From assembly GCA_013002205.1 (NCBI GenBank), contig JABDKN010000150.1, positions 1 to 40,378 on the forward strand: a stretch of DNA of 40,378 nt. Reading direction: 5' to 3'. Of this stretch, positions 1-9,330 are shown one piece after another. The stretch comes from Granulosicoccus sp. Lineage in GTDB: Bacteria > Pseudomonadota > Gammaproteobacteria > Granulosicoccales > Granulosicoccaceae. A program made the position numbers and the translations under genes. How positions within the stretch are numbered: the first letter of the stretch is position 1; every line of letters starts with the position of its first letter. The notes under the pieces are model-generated. The model saw only the letters and a list, made by a program, of their open reading frames with translations. It did no database searches and was not told the origin of the DNA.

Positions 1-958
1 GTATGAATGGCGCCGGGCGAGCACCGATATCATCATCAACAACGAGAGTCAGTTCTACCTGGACGTCCTGGGATTCGATGCAGCCCTGCGTGACACCTGG
101 AGCCCGTTCGAATTACTGAAATCAGGAGATGACGGTTACCTGGTCATCAAGGCGGCCAAGAAGAACGTGCTGGACGACGCCTCCTCGGTGCCTGTCGTCA
201 ATGGGTCGGCCCTTGCCGGCCAGGATTATCTGTCCGGTGTTCTCACCACCTTCGGCAAGTACTCGCTGTCACCGTCGTCGAACGGAAAAGTGGTGATCGA
301 GATCAGAGCCAGGATGCCTCGTGGCCAGGGTGTGTTTCCCGCAGCCTGGCTTTACAACGAGAGCTTCTTCAATGTCAACCCGGAGATCGATATCTTCGAG
401 TACATCGGGCAGTCACCGGATCCTGATGAACCTGGAAGCTGGTTGAGACCTGTGGATTCAAGTTGCGGGCAGCCCTGTATCGACGCTTATCGAGAAAACT
501 ATGACACCTACCATACCCAGTATCACAATTACTACAAATCCGAGAAGAACAAACTGAAGGGACTGGGAGCAACCAGCCTGGACAACGATGGCAATAACAC
601 CAATGCCGTCTACACCAACCCGGATGCGGGCACCTGGTGGAGGGGTGCAACCTGGGCTGGCTGTGCCATCGATTTTTCAGAAAAGTTCCATATCTACACT
701 ATCGAGTGGTCTGCGGATGCACTGGTCTGGTATGTCGATGACATCGAAGTGCTGAGACTGGATGAAACAGCGGACAGTGGCGGCAACCTGCCGCGCGTTA
801 ATTTCGTGCCGATCGATACTCGGTCCATGTACCTGACACTGAATTTCGCCCTTGGAAGCCTGAACAGCTACATCGGTTCGCCCGATGACTACACCGAGAT
901 GTCTATGGATAAGGGTGAACTGCAATACATCATAGACTACATCAAGGTCTGGCAGTAA
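1..958 (+). CDS. GH16 family glycoside hydrolase (laminarinase/beta-glucanase-like), 5' end cut by window
   Basis: The frame is open from base 2, so the 5' end lies outside the window. The signature EIDIFE (codons at 383-400) is the GH16 catalytic motif E-x-D-x-x-E, giving nucleophile, helper Asp and acid/base Glu. The upstream segment with RARMPRGQGVFPAAWL matches the family's K/R-x-P-x-G-x-G-x-W/F-P-A-x-W strand, and the C-terminus IDYIKVWQ is the usual last beta strand of the jelly roll. GH16 members hydrolyse beta-1,3/1,4 glucans or galactans; the substrate cannot be set from sequence alone, though laminarin is a common one. An insert of about 80 residues after the active-site strand (Tyr/Asn-rich) is longer than in minimal GH16 enzymes. 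It is convergent with the MFS gene that follows. Confidence 0.9.
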   Translation, partial: YEWRRASTDIIINNESQFYLDVLGFDAALRDTWSPFELLKSGDDGYLVIKAAKKNVLDDASSVPVVNGSALAGQDYLSGVLTTFGKYSLSPSSNGKVVIEIRARMPRGQGVFPAAWLYNESFFNVNPEIDIFEYIGQSPDPDEPGSWLRPVDSSCGQPCIDAYRENYDTYHTQYHNYYKSEKNKLKGLGATSLDNDGNNTNAVYTNPDAGTWWRGATWAGCAIDFSEKFHIYTIEWSADALVWYVDDIEVLRLDETADSGGNLPRVNFVPIDTRSMYLTLNFALGSLNSYIGSPDDYTEMSMDKGELQYIIDYIKVWQ

Positions 959-1022
959 AAGGCATTCGCTCCAAGTGCGAGAAAGCGCTCACCAAGGTTG
1001 GTAATCCCGAGCGGTAGTCTGT

Positions 1023-1038
1023 CCGGGCATCAGCCCGG
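1023..1038. terminator. Hairpin across the MFS stop codon, possible weak terminator
   Basis: A perfect inverted repeat CCGGGC-ATCA-GCCCGG covers the stop codon of the minus-strand MFS gene, 65 bases after the GH16 stop on the other strand. There is no T-run on either side, so it is not a textbook intrinsic terminator. It sits where a shared terminator between convergent genes would be expected. Confidence 0.3.
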
Positions 1039-2286
1039 CTGCGGTGATTCTTCTTCCAGCCCCGTGAGAAAACTCGCCAGGATGACCGTGGCACCCGACA
1101 CGCACATGACAGCCATGATCCAGTAGCCATGAATGCCCAGTCGCTGGTAGAGCATGCCGGAGAGTATCAGTGCGACAGCCAGGGCGCCAGTGGTCAAGGT
1201 GGCGTAGAGCGACTGGGCCCTGGCCGCATTGGTATCGTCTACCCGCCTGGCAATGAAACTGACGGTGGCAACGAACAGCAGACCAAAACTCAGGGCGTGC
1301 AATGTCTGCAGAAAAAACAGTGCAATCACCGGCAGCGCGAGCGTGGATAGTCCCCACCGCAGCAGTCCGCTCAAGGCCGCAACCAGCATGCAGTACCGGG
1401 CCGAGAACCGCCTGGAGAGCGCAGCAAACTTCCACATCAACAGGATCTCTGCGATCACGGCACTGGCAAACAGCATGGAAGCGGTCGACTTGCTGATACC
1501 GCTGTCCAGCCACTGCAATATGCCGAAACCGACGAAGAAGGCGTGCGATGCATTGATCAGCGCCGCCCCGATAAGCACCAGCAAAAAACCGGTATAGCGC
1601 AGTTCCCCCTGCAACGATGGACTGGTAAAACTTGCCGTGGAGGACGCCAGATTACCTGATGGGGCTGACAGGTTCGCCACTGTCACCGGCTCATTCACCA
1701 GGGTCTCGGCGAACAGAACCGGTTCGCGATCGATCGTTGCCGGTTCGCGGAATCGTGGCAGCCTGGTCGACGCGATGGCCCTGATAGCCGCCCCACTCAC
1801 CAGCAGAACGATGAACTGTTCGAAGCCTACGGCATCGAACAGCCGACCTGCCAGCAATAGCGCTCCCACGAAACCGACCGATCCGATCGCCCGAATGCGA
1901 CCGTATTCACCGCCCTGACGTCTCAGGACACTGCATGTGGCAGCATCGACGATGGGAATTTTCGCAGCCACAAGTAGCCCGGTAAGCGTCCATACCACCA
2001 CAATATCCAACACTTCACTGCGAAACAACAGCCAGCTCAACAGCACGAGGACAGCACAGTCGCTGGCTATGATGGCCGTACGCCAGTCGTTCAACCGGTC
2101 GGCCAGGCTCCCCAGATAAACCGTGGTAAGCACCATGGCGATGGACGGTAGTGCAACTATGACCCCGGTCAGTTTTGCATCCACACCAAGACTCGCAAGC
2201 CAGGGTGTAAAGAAGGGACTGGTCATGCCCATCGTACCGAACATGATGGCGTAGTAGATGGCCAGACGTCGTTCGTGATGAGCCAT
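1030..2286 (-). CDS. MFS permease, HcaT/MFS_1-like (3-phenylpropionate transporter type)
   Basis: A 418-residue protein with about 12 hydrophobic segments and the usual MFS loop between TM2 and TM3 (GSLADRLNDWR). The N-terminus (R-x-x-x-YYA-x-MFG) and overall length fit the MFS_1-like/HcaT and nucleoside:H+ symporter branch, which takes up aromatic acids or nucleosides in characterised cases. It starts at ATG 2286, five bases after the stop of the hydratase gene, and is the last gene of the sox operon on this strand. The operon position suggests uptake of a substrate handled by the upstream enzymes, but the ligand is unknown. A broken relative lies at 15362-15595. Confidence 0.87.
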   Translation of the reverse strand: MAHHERRLAIYYAIMFGTMGMTSPFFTPWLASLGVDAKLTGVIVALPSIAMVLTTVYLGSLADRLNDWRTAIIASDCAVLVLLSWLLFRSEVLDIVVVWTLTGLLVAAKIPIVDAATCSVLRRQGGEYGRIRAIGSVGFVGALLLAGRLFDAVGFEQFIVLLVSGAAIRAIASTRLPRFREPATIDREPVLFAETLVNEPVTVANLSAPSGNLASSTASFTSPSLQGELRYTGFLLVLIGAALINASHAFFVGFGILQWLDSGISKSTASMLFASAVIAEILLMWKFAALSRRFSARYCMLVAALSGLLRWGLSTLALPVIALFFLQTLHALSFGLLFVATVSFIARRVDDTNAARAQSLYATLTTGALAVALILSGMLYQRLGIHGYWIMAVMCVSGATVILASFLTGLEEESPQPG

Positions 2287-2291
2287 GAGTA

Positions 2292-3260
2292 TCAGAACGT
2301 GGCACTTGCCTGCATCGCTAACTGTCCGTCAGCCTTTCTCGCGGATACACTGATTAACGGACCCGCCTCATGGGCCTCGATGTCGAAGACATCGGTATCC
2401 AGCAACGGAGCCAGGGCCCTGAAGTCGAAGGAACTCAGGGGCTTGCCTCCGACAGATTGCGCCAGATGCGCCATCAGCGTTGCAGTCAGGGGACCATGGA
2501 AGACCAGACCTGCATAATGTTCTTCGTTGCGGCAGTAGTCCCGATCGAAATGGATGCGGTGCGAATTGAAGGTCAGCGCCGAATAACGGAACAGTGCGCT
2601 GACCGATGGCCTTACCTTCAGGGAGTGCGGCGAGCTGCGTTCCAGCAAGGCACCTGCGGCGCGTACCTTACCTGAGACCGGCAAATCCCGGGGGTCATCC
2701 ACAGGTGCAGATGTCGCCGCGACTTCTGGCGCGGCTTCCGGCGCAACTTCCGGCACAACTCCCGGCGCAGCTTCGGCCGCAGCTTTAGGCGCAGCTTCGC
2801 GATAGACGATGTCATGCTCCTCCACCAGCGAAACCCGCTGCTGCTGACGAACCGTGTGCTCGACGGTCACGAAACACAGCTCACCGCTACGTCCACTCTT
2901 GCGCACCACGCTGGTGATACGCGATTCCCGACTGGCCTCCATGCCGATGAGTAATGGCGCTTTGAAACGTAGTCGACCGCCCGCCCACATGCGTCGCGGC
3001 AAGGCGACCGGAGGTAAAAACCCGCCCAGACGCGGATGACCGTCATTGCCCAGTTCGGATGTGCTGACGGCATCATGAAAGAAAAGCCAGTGCCACAAGG
3101 GCGGCAACGGCGCTGCGTCTGTCAGATCCGGATCAAGACCCACGGTAGCCGACATGCGTTGACAAGTGTGCAGCGAGATGACATCGGAGGCATGCTGAGT
3201 GCGCCCAAGCCACTCCTGCAGCCTGCCCTCATCGAGCGTCAGATCATAATCGGCGATCAT
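2292..3260 (-). CDS. Double-hotdog acyl-CoA hydratase, mesaconyl-C4-CoA (3-methylfumaryl-CoA) hydratase-like
   Basis: A 322-residue protein with an N-terminal FAS1/HTD2-like hotdog (residues 1-155; PLWHWLFF, HPRLGGFLPPV, PRRMWAGGRL, EEHDIVYRE) and a C-terminal MaoC-type hotdog (about 215-322; FRYSALTFNSHRIHFDRDY and GLVFHGPL). This arrangement is that of 3-methylfumaryl-CoA hydratase of the 3-hydroxypropionate cycle and its many relatives, which hydrate branched or dicarboxylic enoyl-CoAs. The domains are joined by an Ala/Pro/Glu repeat (residues 156-186) encoded by a 12-bp minisatellite. ATG 3260 is two bases after the soxG stop; a TTG at 3266 would overlap soxG by four bases. Its place inside a sox operon is unusual and its substrate here is not known. 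Confidence 0.82.
   Translation of the reverse strand: MIADYDLTLDEGRLQEWLGRTQHASDVISLHTCQRMSATVGLDPDLTDAAPLPPLWHWLFFHDAVSTSELGNDGHPRLGGFLPPVALPRRMWAGGRLRFKAPLLIGMEASRESRITSVVRKSGRSGELCFVTVEHTVRQQQRVSLVEEHDIVYREAAPKAAAEAAPGVVPEVAPEAAPEVAATSAPVDDPRDLPVSGKVRAAGALLERSSPHSLKVRPSVSALFRYSALTFNSHRIHFDRDYCRNEEHYAGLVFHGPLTATLMAHLAQSVGGKPLSSFDFRALAPLLDTDVFDIEAHEAGPLISVSARKADGQLAMQASATF
2717..2800 (-). repeat. 12-bp degenerate minisatellite inside the hydratase gene
   Basis: Seven head-to-tail 12-bp units of the type GCGCAGCTTCCG run from 2717 to 2800, with 2-5 changes between units. The repeat keeps the reading frame and encodes a four-residue period (E-A-A-P and variants) that forms the linker between the two hotdog domains. 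Confidence 0.85.
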
Positions 3261-3262
3261 GG

Positions 3263-3949
3263 TCAACGCAGGTCATGCTCCCTGCCGGCTCGTTGCAGCC
3301 ACAACCACAGGTAGTCGGCAAAGCTGCGTCGAACGATGATTTCATAACGATCGGATTCGACACACCTCAGTACGACCTGCGCTTTGGCCATCAGGGTGTT
3401 GACCACCTTACCTGGCATGAAATTATCCGGATGCACATCGTAGGCAGTACTTTTCTTCAACACATTCTGCGCGGCACTGCCCGACAGGTTCAGGATACTG
3501 TAACCACCGGATACATTGACGATGGCGATATGACCATCGATGGCCGAACGCAGGCGACATTCGAGATCGAAGGCGTCCTGCAACGGACAGGACAGCAGCC
3601 ATTCGTCCGGCGACATCCAGCGAACGCACACTTCATTACCAGCCGACTCAGAGGACAGGCGCTCGGGCAGGACCAGGCCCAGCGTCGCAGAAAGTGCAGT
3701 AGCCAGCGATTCCCGGTGCGCCCCGGCACGCAATGTAAGCAGCCCGGTAACCGGCTTCTCTTCCAGACTCAGCGCGCCATCGGCAGTATGCCTGGCCGGA
3801 TTCCCGTCATCCCCGGCACCAGATTCACTGGCATGGCGCACAGCCGGCGCCACATGGGCCAAGGCCGTTCGTGGTCGTTCCATGGCGGGCGCCGTATCCG
3901 CGCGCAGGTACTGATCCATCACCGCGACATCCGCTTGCTTGTTGCTCAT
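3263..3949 (-). CDS. soxG: Sarcosine oxidase gamma subunit
   Basis: A 228-residue protein. The C-terminal 150 residues match SoxG: W-x-x-PDEWLL, a VNVSGGYSILNLSG segment, a DVHPDNFMPGKVVNT segment and the IIVRRSFADYLWLWL end. The first 60 residues are poorly conserved and rich in Ala, Arg and His, so the family core begins late. SoxG is a structural subunit of heterotetrameric sarcosine oxidase and shares the fold of the GcvT-like half of SoxA. Its ATG overlaps the soxA stop (ATGA), which fits translational coupling. Order and partners (B-D-A-G) leave little doubt. Confidence 0.95.
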   Translation of the reverse strand: MSNKQADVAVMDQYLRADTAPAMERPRTALAHVAPAVRHASESGAGDDGNPARHTADGALSLEEKPVTGLLTLRAGAHRESLATALSATLGLVLPERLSSESAGNEVCVRWMSPDEWLLSCPLQDAFDLECRLRSAIDGHIAIVNVSGGYSILNLSGSAAQNVLKKSTAYDVHPDNFMPGKVVNTLMAKAQVVLRCVESDRYEIIVRRSFADYLWLWLQRAGREHDLR

Positions 3950-6900
3950 GCCTTTTGCCTGATTCCCTGCGGATCGACGAACACCGGATCACAGATGACG
4001 GCTTCCACCAGCTCACCGCCCGCCAACGGGAAATAGACTTTCTCACCCATTCTCTGTAAACCGTCCTTGATCACGGCCATGGCTATGCGCCTGCCGAGAA
4101 ACGCGCTGTGGTAGCTGGACGTGACATGTCCCACCATGGTCATCGGGATGGGTTCCGCCGGATCACGTACCGCCTGCGCACCTTCGGGTAACAGCGCTGA
4201 TGGATCCGTCGTCATCAGCCCAACCAGTTGCTTGCGATCTGTGCGCAGGCAATCCGAGCGGTTCATGCCGCGTTTGCCGATGAAACTGAACTCCTTGTTG
4301 TTGGCGACCGCCCAGCCATGGTTCATATCGTAGGGTGTCATCGATCCGTCCGTATCCTGGCCAACGATGATGAACCCTTTCTCAGCCCGCAATACGTGCA
4401 TCGTTTCGGTGCCGTAAGGTGTCAAACCGAACGCCGCACCGGCTTCGAACAGCGCTTCCCAGAGCGCCAGCCCATAATGCGCTGGCACATTGATCTCATA
4501 GGACAGATCACCGGTGAAGGATATCCTGAATATGCGCGCCGGTATTCCCGCCACGGTGGCTTCGCGCCAGTCCATGAAGCCGAATGACTCTGCGGAGAGG
4601 TCCAGGTCGGTCAGTGTTGCCAGCAGGTTACGACTATCCGGGCCGGCAATGCTCATGGTCGCCCAGTGATCGGTCACACTGTTGAAAAAGACCTCCAGCT
4701 CAGGCCATTCCGTCTGCTGGTAGATCTCCAGCCAGGACAGCACATGCGCCGCACCCCCGGTGGTGGTGGTCATCAGGAAATGATTCTGTGCAAGGCAACT
4801 GGTCACACCATCGTCCATGATCATCCCATCCTCGCCACACATCAGTCCATAGCGACAGCGCCCCGGCGCCAGTTTGGCCCAGGCATTGGTGTATACACGA
4901 CCAAGGAATTCACGTGCATCGCGCCCCTGTATGTCGATCTTGCCGAGCGTCGAGGCATCCAGTATCCCTACCCCGTTTCTGGTGGCAAGCTGCTCACGAA
5001 CAATGGCCTGGGCCATGGACTCATCACCCTGTGGGAAATACAGAGGGCGTTTCCACTGTCCCACGTTTTCAAATACCGCTCCGCGTTGCAGGTGCCAGGC
5101 ATGCATTGGCGTAAAACGTTGCGGATCGAACAGCAGATCGGTGCTGGCACCGGCCACCACACCAAAGCTTACCGGTGTGTAGTTGGGTCGAAACACGGTC
5201 GTGCCGGTTTCAGCCAGGGTTTTGCCCAGTGCATGAGCGACGATGGCCATGCCATTGACATTACCAGTCTTGCCCTGGTCGGTACCAAAACCCAGTGCGG
5301 TGTAGCGCTTCACGTGTTCGATGGATTCGAAACCCTCTTGCGTGCTCATCTGGATACCCGCGGCCGTGACATCGTTCTGCATATCGACGAATTGCTTGGG
5401 AGCGCGGCTGCTGGGCAGTGTGTGTGGTACCAGGAATACAGGCATGGCGGCGCAAACGTCCTCCTGTCCCGAGGCGCTTGCCGGTATCTTCATTATCCTG
5501 TCCGATGACAGGTGATGGGCCGCCGTGGCTGCCTCGCTACCAGCATGAACACCCTCTGCCAGACACTGGTCCAGCGACAGCGTGCCATTGATGGCACCGG
5601 CACAGAAGCGGGCCTCAGAGGTGCTGCCCGGCACGAAACCCAGCTTCTCATCCGACCACACCGGACGGCTGCCGGTATGACAGGACAAATGCACGACCGG
5701 ACTCCATCCACCACTGGTGGCAATCGTGTCGCAAGGCAGCAGCCGCAATTCACCGGTGACAAAGGTGGCTGCTGCATTGATCGGTGACACCACAGCGCCG
5801 CTGACCCGATGTCTGCCGCGCGCTTCTATGAGGGCTGAGCCTGTGATCAGCGTCATCCCGCGTTGCCGGGCCATCTGCGTCACCGCACCGTCCGGATCGC
5901 GCCGAGTGTCCACGATGGCAACGAGCTTACGCCCCGCATCAACCCAGTCAAAAGCCGCCTGGTAAGCACTGTCATTGCTGGTCATGACCACCAGCTGCGT
6001 CCCCGGCACCACGGCAAATCGCTGGATGTAGTGCGATACGCTCGAGGCCAGCATGCAGCCTGGCAGATCGTTGTTGGCAAACACCAGTGGTCTTTCGTGG
6101 GCACCCGTTGCCAGCACGACACTGCCGGCACGTACCTTGTGCAGGCGTTGCCTGGACATGTGTGCAGGTGCGCGATCACCCAGATGATCGCTGCGCCGCT
6201 CACTGATCGTCAGAAAATTGTGATCGTGATAACCGGTGACGGTCGATCGTGCCAGTCGCGTGACCGAGTCACTGGCATCGAGCTCTGTCACCACGTCAGC
6301 CACCCATTCCATGGCAGGCTTGCCCTCGATACTGTCCCGGCTGAACAGCAGCGAGCCACCCGCTTCACTGCGTTCATCGGCCAGCAGCACTCGTGCACCC
6401 TGACGGGCGGCGCTGAGAGCGGCCATCAGACCTGCCGGGCCTGCGCCCACCACCATTACATCGACATGGTGGTGCATATGATCGTATCGATCGGCATCCG
6501 GCAGTGTCGGACTGCGCCCGAGACCGGCGGCCCTTCTGATGAACTTCTCGTATGTTTCCCATTGGGATTTCGGCCACATGAAGGTCTTGTAGTAGAAACC
6601 GGGCGACATCAGCGCACCACCCAGTCGGCCTAATACGCTCATGACATCGGTATTTACCGACGGCCAGCCATTGACCGGCCGGCAGACCAGCCCCTCATAC
6701 AGCGACTGTTCGGTAGCCTTGATATTGGGCGTCTGAGTTGATTCGGTGGCACCTGTCTGAAGTATCGCATTGGGCTCTTCAACACCGGCAGTCATGATGC
6801 CGCGTGCGCGCGAATATTTGAAACTGCGGCCAACGACATCCACGCCGTTGGCCAGCAGTGCTGATGCCAGCGTATCCCCGGCATAGCCCATCAGTCGACG

Positions 6901-6999
6901 ATCAGCGAATAGGAAAGAGAGCGGCTTGTCGCGTTCAATCCGTCCACCGCTATCCAGTCGGTTTTTCTGCTGCAGCCTGAGCTGGTGCGCATTCAACAT
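3946..6999 (-). CDS. soxA: Sarcosine oxidase alpha subunit
   Basis: A 1017-residue protein, the usual SoxA size (about 1000). It has an N-terminal Fer2_4-like domain (about 1-110), an NAD-binding Rossmann motif GAGPAG at 185-190, a middle BFD-like/A3 domain near 535-600 and a C-terminal GcvT-like folate-binding aminomethyltransferase region from about 620 to the end. SoxA carries the NAD+ site and the tetrahydrofolate site, where the methyl-derived C1 unit becomes 5,10-methylene-THF. With SoxB, SoxD and SoxG it turns sarcosine, O2 and THF into glycine, H2O2 and methylene-THF in the cytoplasm. ATG 6999 shares a base with the soxD stop (TAATG). Confidence 0.97.
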   Translation of the reverse strand: MLNAHQLRLQQKNRLDSGGRIERDKPLSFLFADRRLMGYAGDTLASALLANGVDVVGRSFKYSRARGIMTAGVEEPNAILQTGATESTQTPNIKATEQSLYEGLVCRPVNGWPSVNTDVMSVLGRLGGALMSPGFYYKTFMWPKSQWETYEKFIRRAAGLGRSPTLPDADRYDHMHHHVDVMVVGAGPAGLMAALSAARQGARVLLADERSEAGGSLLFSRDSIEGKPAMEWVADVVTELDASDSVTRLARSTVTGYHDHNFLTISERRSDHLGDRAPAHMSRQRLHKVRAGSVVLATGAHERPLVFANNDLPGCMLASSVSHYIQRFAVVPGTQLVVMTSNDSAYQAAFDWVDAGRKLVAIVDTRRDPDGAVTQMARQRGMTLITGSALIEARGRHRVSGAVVSPINAAATFVTGELRLLPCDTIATSGGWSPVVHLSCHTGSRPVWSDEKLGFVPGSTSEARFCAGAINGTLSLDQCLAEGVHAGSEAATAAHHLSSDRIMKIPASASGQEDVCAAMPVFLVPHTLPSSRAPKQFVDMQNDVTAAGIQMSTQEGFESIEHVKRYTALGFGTDQGKTGNVNGMAIVAHALGKTLAETGTTVFRPNYTPVSFGVVAGASTDLLFDPQRFTPMHAWHLQRGAVFENVGQWKRPLYFPQGDESMAQAIVREQLATRNGVGILDASTLGKIDIQGRDAREFLGRVYTNAWAKLAPGRCRYGLMCGEDGMIMDDGVTSCLAQNHFLMTTTTGGAAHVLSWLEIYQQTEWPELEVFFNSVTDHWATMSIAGPDSRNLLATLTDLDLSAESFGFMDWREATVAGIPARIFRISFTGDLSYEINVPAHYGLALWEALFEAGAAFGLTPYGTETMHVLRAEKGFIIVGQDTDGSMTPYDMNHGWAVANNKEFSFIGKRGMNRSDCLRTDRKQLVGLMTTDPSALLPEGAQAVRDPAEPIPMTMVGHVTSSYHSAFLGRRIAMAVIKDGLQRMGEKVYFPLAGGELVEAVICDPVFVDPQGIRQKA

Positions 7000-7328
7000 T
7001 AACCGGACCTCCGGTTGAGTGCGGAACCGGTAGCACCTGCCTGGGGATCATCCCCGAGATCCAGAGTGTCGCCCACCTTGTAGGTGGCATAGATTTCATA
7101 GGTTTGGGTATTGCGCGCCACATTGAAGTATTTACGACAGCCGGCAGCATGCACCCACAGCTCACGGTGCTCTCCACGGGGGTTCTTGCGAAAATACAGG
7201 TAGTCACCCCACTGTTCATCCGTCATTGCGTCCGGGTCGGGAGGGCGAGGCAGATGCGCCTGCCCGACCGCATGAAATTCGTCCTCTTCGCGGTGTTCAG
7301 CGCAATAGGGGCAATGAATCAGGAACAT
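6999..7328 (-). CDS. soxD: Sarcosine oxidase delta subunit
   Basis: A 109-residue protein. The zinc ligands expected for SoxD are present: Cys6 and Cys9 in CPYC, His60 and Cys64 in the VHAAGC segment, followed by KYFNVARNT, a strongly conserved SoxD stretch. SoxD is a small zinc-binding structural subunit of the heterotetramer. It begins 33 bases after the soxB stop and its own stop overlaps the soxA start by one base. Length is normal for the family. Confidence 0.96.
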   Translation of the reverse strand: MFLIHCPYCAEHREEDEFHAVGQAHLPRPPDPDAMTDEQWGDYLYFRKNPRGEHRELWVHAAGCRKYFNVARNTQTYEIYATYKVGDTLDLGDDPQAGATGSALNRRSG

Positions 7329-7361
7329 GGCAGTGTGTACTCAGTCAGGTGTCGTGCTGGA

Positions 7362-8615
7362 TCAGTGAGCAACGCCTGCGGCGCCGTGTTCATCGATCAG
7401 GGCCCCGGTGTGGAATCGCCAGTAATCGAACGCGCGACTCAGTGCATTGGGCTGGCCCGTGGCCAGCATGTCGGCAAAGACATGGCCCGAGCCGGGGGTC
7501 GCCTTGAATCCACCGGTTCCCCAGCCACAGTTGAAGAACAGATTCTCCACCGGAGTTCTGGAAATGATCGGGCAGGCATCCGGTGTCGTATCGACGATTC
7601 CGCCCCACTGCCGGTTCATGTGTACGCGCGAGACCACGGGAAACAATTCCAGTATCGCCTGCATCGTATGTTCGATCACCGGATAGGAGCCTCTCTGCCC
7701 GTAACCCACATAGCCATCGATACCTGCACCAATGACGAGATCCCCTTTGTCCGACTGTGACATGTAGCCATGCACGGCGTTGGACATCACCACTGTGTCC
7801 AGGATGGGTTTGACCGGTTCCGACACATAGGCTTGCAGGGGATGGGACTCTATGGGGAGCTGGAATCCGGCATAGCCTGCGAGCACACCTGAATTGCCCG
7901 CCGCCACACAGCCGATCCGGTCAGCTTTGATGAGCCCGTGCCGGTCGGTCTGCACGCCGACCGCCGCGCCATCCTCGACGAGGATATCAGTGACTTCGGT
8001 CTGCTGGATGATATCGACACCGTAGCTGTCCGCAGCACGGGCAAATCCCCAGGCCACCGCATCATGTCTGGCCACACCGGCTCGCGGCTGCCAGGATGCT
8101 CCCAGAACAGGATAGCGCGGACTCCCCGTGCAGTTCATGATGGGCACGATCTCTGCGCATTGACGTGCATCGAGCACCTCGCCGTCGATGCCATTCAACC
8201 GGTTGGCGTTCACACGGCGCTGGATGTCACGCATGTCCTGCAGCGTATGCCCCAGGTTCATGACGCCGCGTTGCGAGAACATCACATTGTAATTGAGTTC
8301 CTGCGACAGGCCTTCCCACAGCTTCATCGCATGTTCATACAAACGAGCGGCCTCATCCCACAGGTAGTTGGAGCGTACGATGGTCGTATTGCGCCCCGTA
8401 TTGCCACCACCTATCCAGCCTTTTTCAATGACGGCAACGTTGACCTTATCGTGCAGCTTGGCCAGGTAGAATGCGGTGGCCAGTCCATGCCCGCCGCCCC
8501 CGACGATCACGATGTCGTAGTGCTTTTCAGGTATCGGGTTGCGCCACATGCGCGGCCACTGTTCCTGGTGGCGCAACGAATGCTTGAAGAGTGCGAATCC
8601 GGAAAATCGGTTCAT
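7362..8615 (-). CDS. soxB: Sarcosine oxidase beta subunit (flavoprotein)
   Basis: I chose ATG 8615 (417 residues) because family members begin about 35 residues before the dinucleotide-binding motif; the frame also allows a TTG at 8642. Motifs: [15 protein letters not shown] at about 39-53 (FAD-binding Rossmann), [10 protein letters not shown] after it, and ARHDAVAWG, whose His184 corresponds to the histidine that carries covalent FMN in characterised enzymes. SoxB holds the sarcosine oxidation site with FAD and FMN. It is the first gene of the operon soxB-D-A-G-hydratase-MFS. The 145 bases upstream should hold the promoter, but I see no convincing -35/-10 pair or riboswitch. Confidence 0.96.
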   Translation of the reverse strand: MNRFSGFALFKHSLRHQEQWPRMWRNPIPEKHYDIVIVGGGGHGLATAFYLAKLHDKVNVAVIEKGWIGGGNTGRNTTIVRSNYLWDEAARLYEHAMKLWEGLSQELNYNVMFSQRGVMNLGHTLQDMRDIQRRVNANRLNGIDGEVLDARQCAEIVPIMNCTGSPRYPVLGASWQPRAGVARHDAVAWGFARAADSYGVDIIQQTEVTDILVEDGAAVGVQTDRHGLIKADRIGCVAAGNSGVLAGYAGFQLPIESHPLQAYVSEPVKPILDTVVMSNAVHGYMSQSDKGDLVIGAGIDGYVGYGQRGSYPVIEHTMQAILELFPVVSRVHMNRQWGGIVDTTPDACPIISRTPVENLFFNCGWGTGGFKATPGSGHVFADMLATGQPNALSRAFDYWRFHTGALIDEHGAAGVAH

Positions 8616-8757
8616 GGTGATCTGCGTCTGGGGGACAGGCAATTGCTACCCGGTATTGTGGCCATGTCGAGGTCTACGCACCTGACCATTCACGTACATC
8701 TTTTGCCAGTTTACGCCAATAGTTTCACCTTGCGACACCCAAATCGTCTCCCGGATT

Positions 8758-8773
8758 GGCTCAGGGCTGAGCC
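8758..8773. terminator. Hairpin at the stop of the receiver gene
   Basis: An inverted repeat GGCTCA-GGGC-TGAGCC overlaps the stop codon of the minus-strand response regulator gene. It lies between that gene and soxB, which run in the same direction. No T-run follows, so it may attenuate rather than terminate; function is unproven. Confidence 0.3.
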
Positions 8774-9144
8774 AGCACTGCAGCCACCTCATCGCGAAGC
8801 CTGGTCAGGGAGATTGGTTTCTTGATATACCTGCAGATTTCCAGGTGACGTGTCTGCTGCCGCAGCAGGCCCAGGTTGTTGCCGGAGCAGAACACGACCT
8901 TGCAATCATTCCTCAATGCCTTGGCCCGCGTGGCCACATCGATTCCACTTCTGTGCTCACCCAGGTCCCAATCGGTTATGAGCACCTCGGGAGCACTGTG
9001 CGTAACGGCTTCCAGGGCTTCGTCTATACTGCAGGCTCCTCGCGGCTCATACCCCATACGCCTTACCAGGCTCATCAGTGCAGTGTGAGTCTGCTCATCA
9101 TCCTCGACAATCAGAATATCGATCTGTGCGGCACTCTGGCTCAT
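8761..9144 (-). CDS. Stand-alone response regulator receiver protein
   Basis: A 127-residue protein consisting only of a CheY-like receiver. Seen: acidic pair ED(D) at 14-16, phosphoacceptor Asp58 in ITDWDLGEHRSG (aligned with CheY SDWNMPNMDG), Ser in the switch position (CSGNN) and the conserved Lys in KKP near 106. There is no output domain, so it should work through protein contact, as CheY, SpoIIE-type or phosphorelay receivers do. No histidine kinase is in the window. It lies upstream of soxB on the same strand (118 bp between stop and the soxB TTG) and divergent from the DUF2254 gene. Its job may belong with the two regulators at 10750-13523 rather than with sox. Confidence 0.9.
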   Translation of the reverse strand: MSQSAAQIDILIVEDDEQTHTALMSLVRRMGYEPRGACSIDEALEAVTHSAPEVLITDWDLGEHRSGIDVATRAKALRNDCKVVFCSGNNLGLLRQQTRHLEICRYIKKPISLTRLRDEVAAVLAQP

Positions 9145-9330
9145 GGACTGCTAACCCGGACTGGCCAGGATTCCACCAGTTCCTTCTGGACGGAGGGCAC
9201 CGCGTATACCGTTCGTCGCTGCAATGTTCGCGTAAGCTTTCTCCACACCTGCACGTTAGTTCAAAATAATTGCATGGCTACTGCCTTGTAATAATTTACC
9301 ATTGACCAAATTCCCGGGATAACCGTCAGC

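Noticed and set aside
8616-8760. Riboswitch (glycine or folate type) upstream of soxB
   Set aside because: I could not find the conserved cores or a plausible fold; only a plain leader is supported.
7938-8825. Long plus-strand ORF (295 codons) opposite soxB; similar ones at 3275-4036, 4666-5508, 5863-6633, 10726-11514 and 12267-13115
   Set aside because: All lie antisense to well-identified genes, have shadow-like composition rich in His, Arg and Gln, and lack ribosome sites or family motifs.
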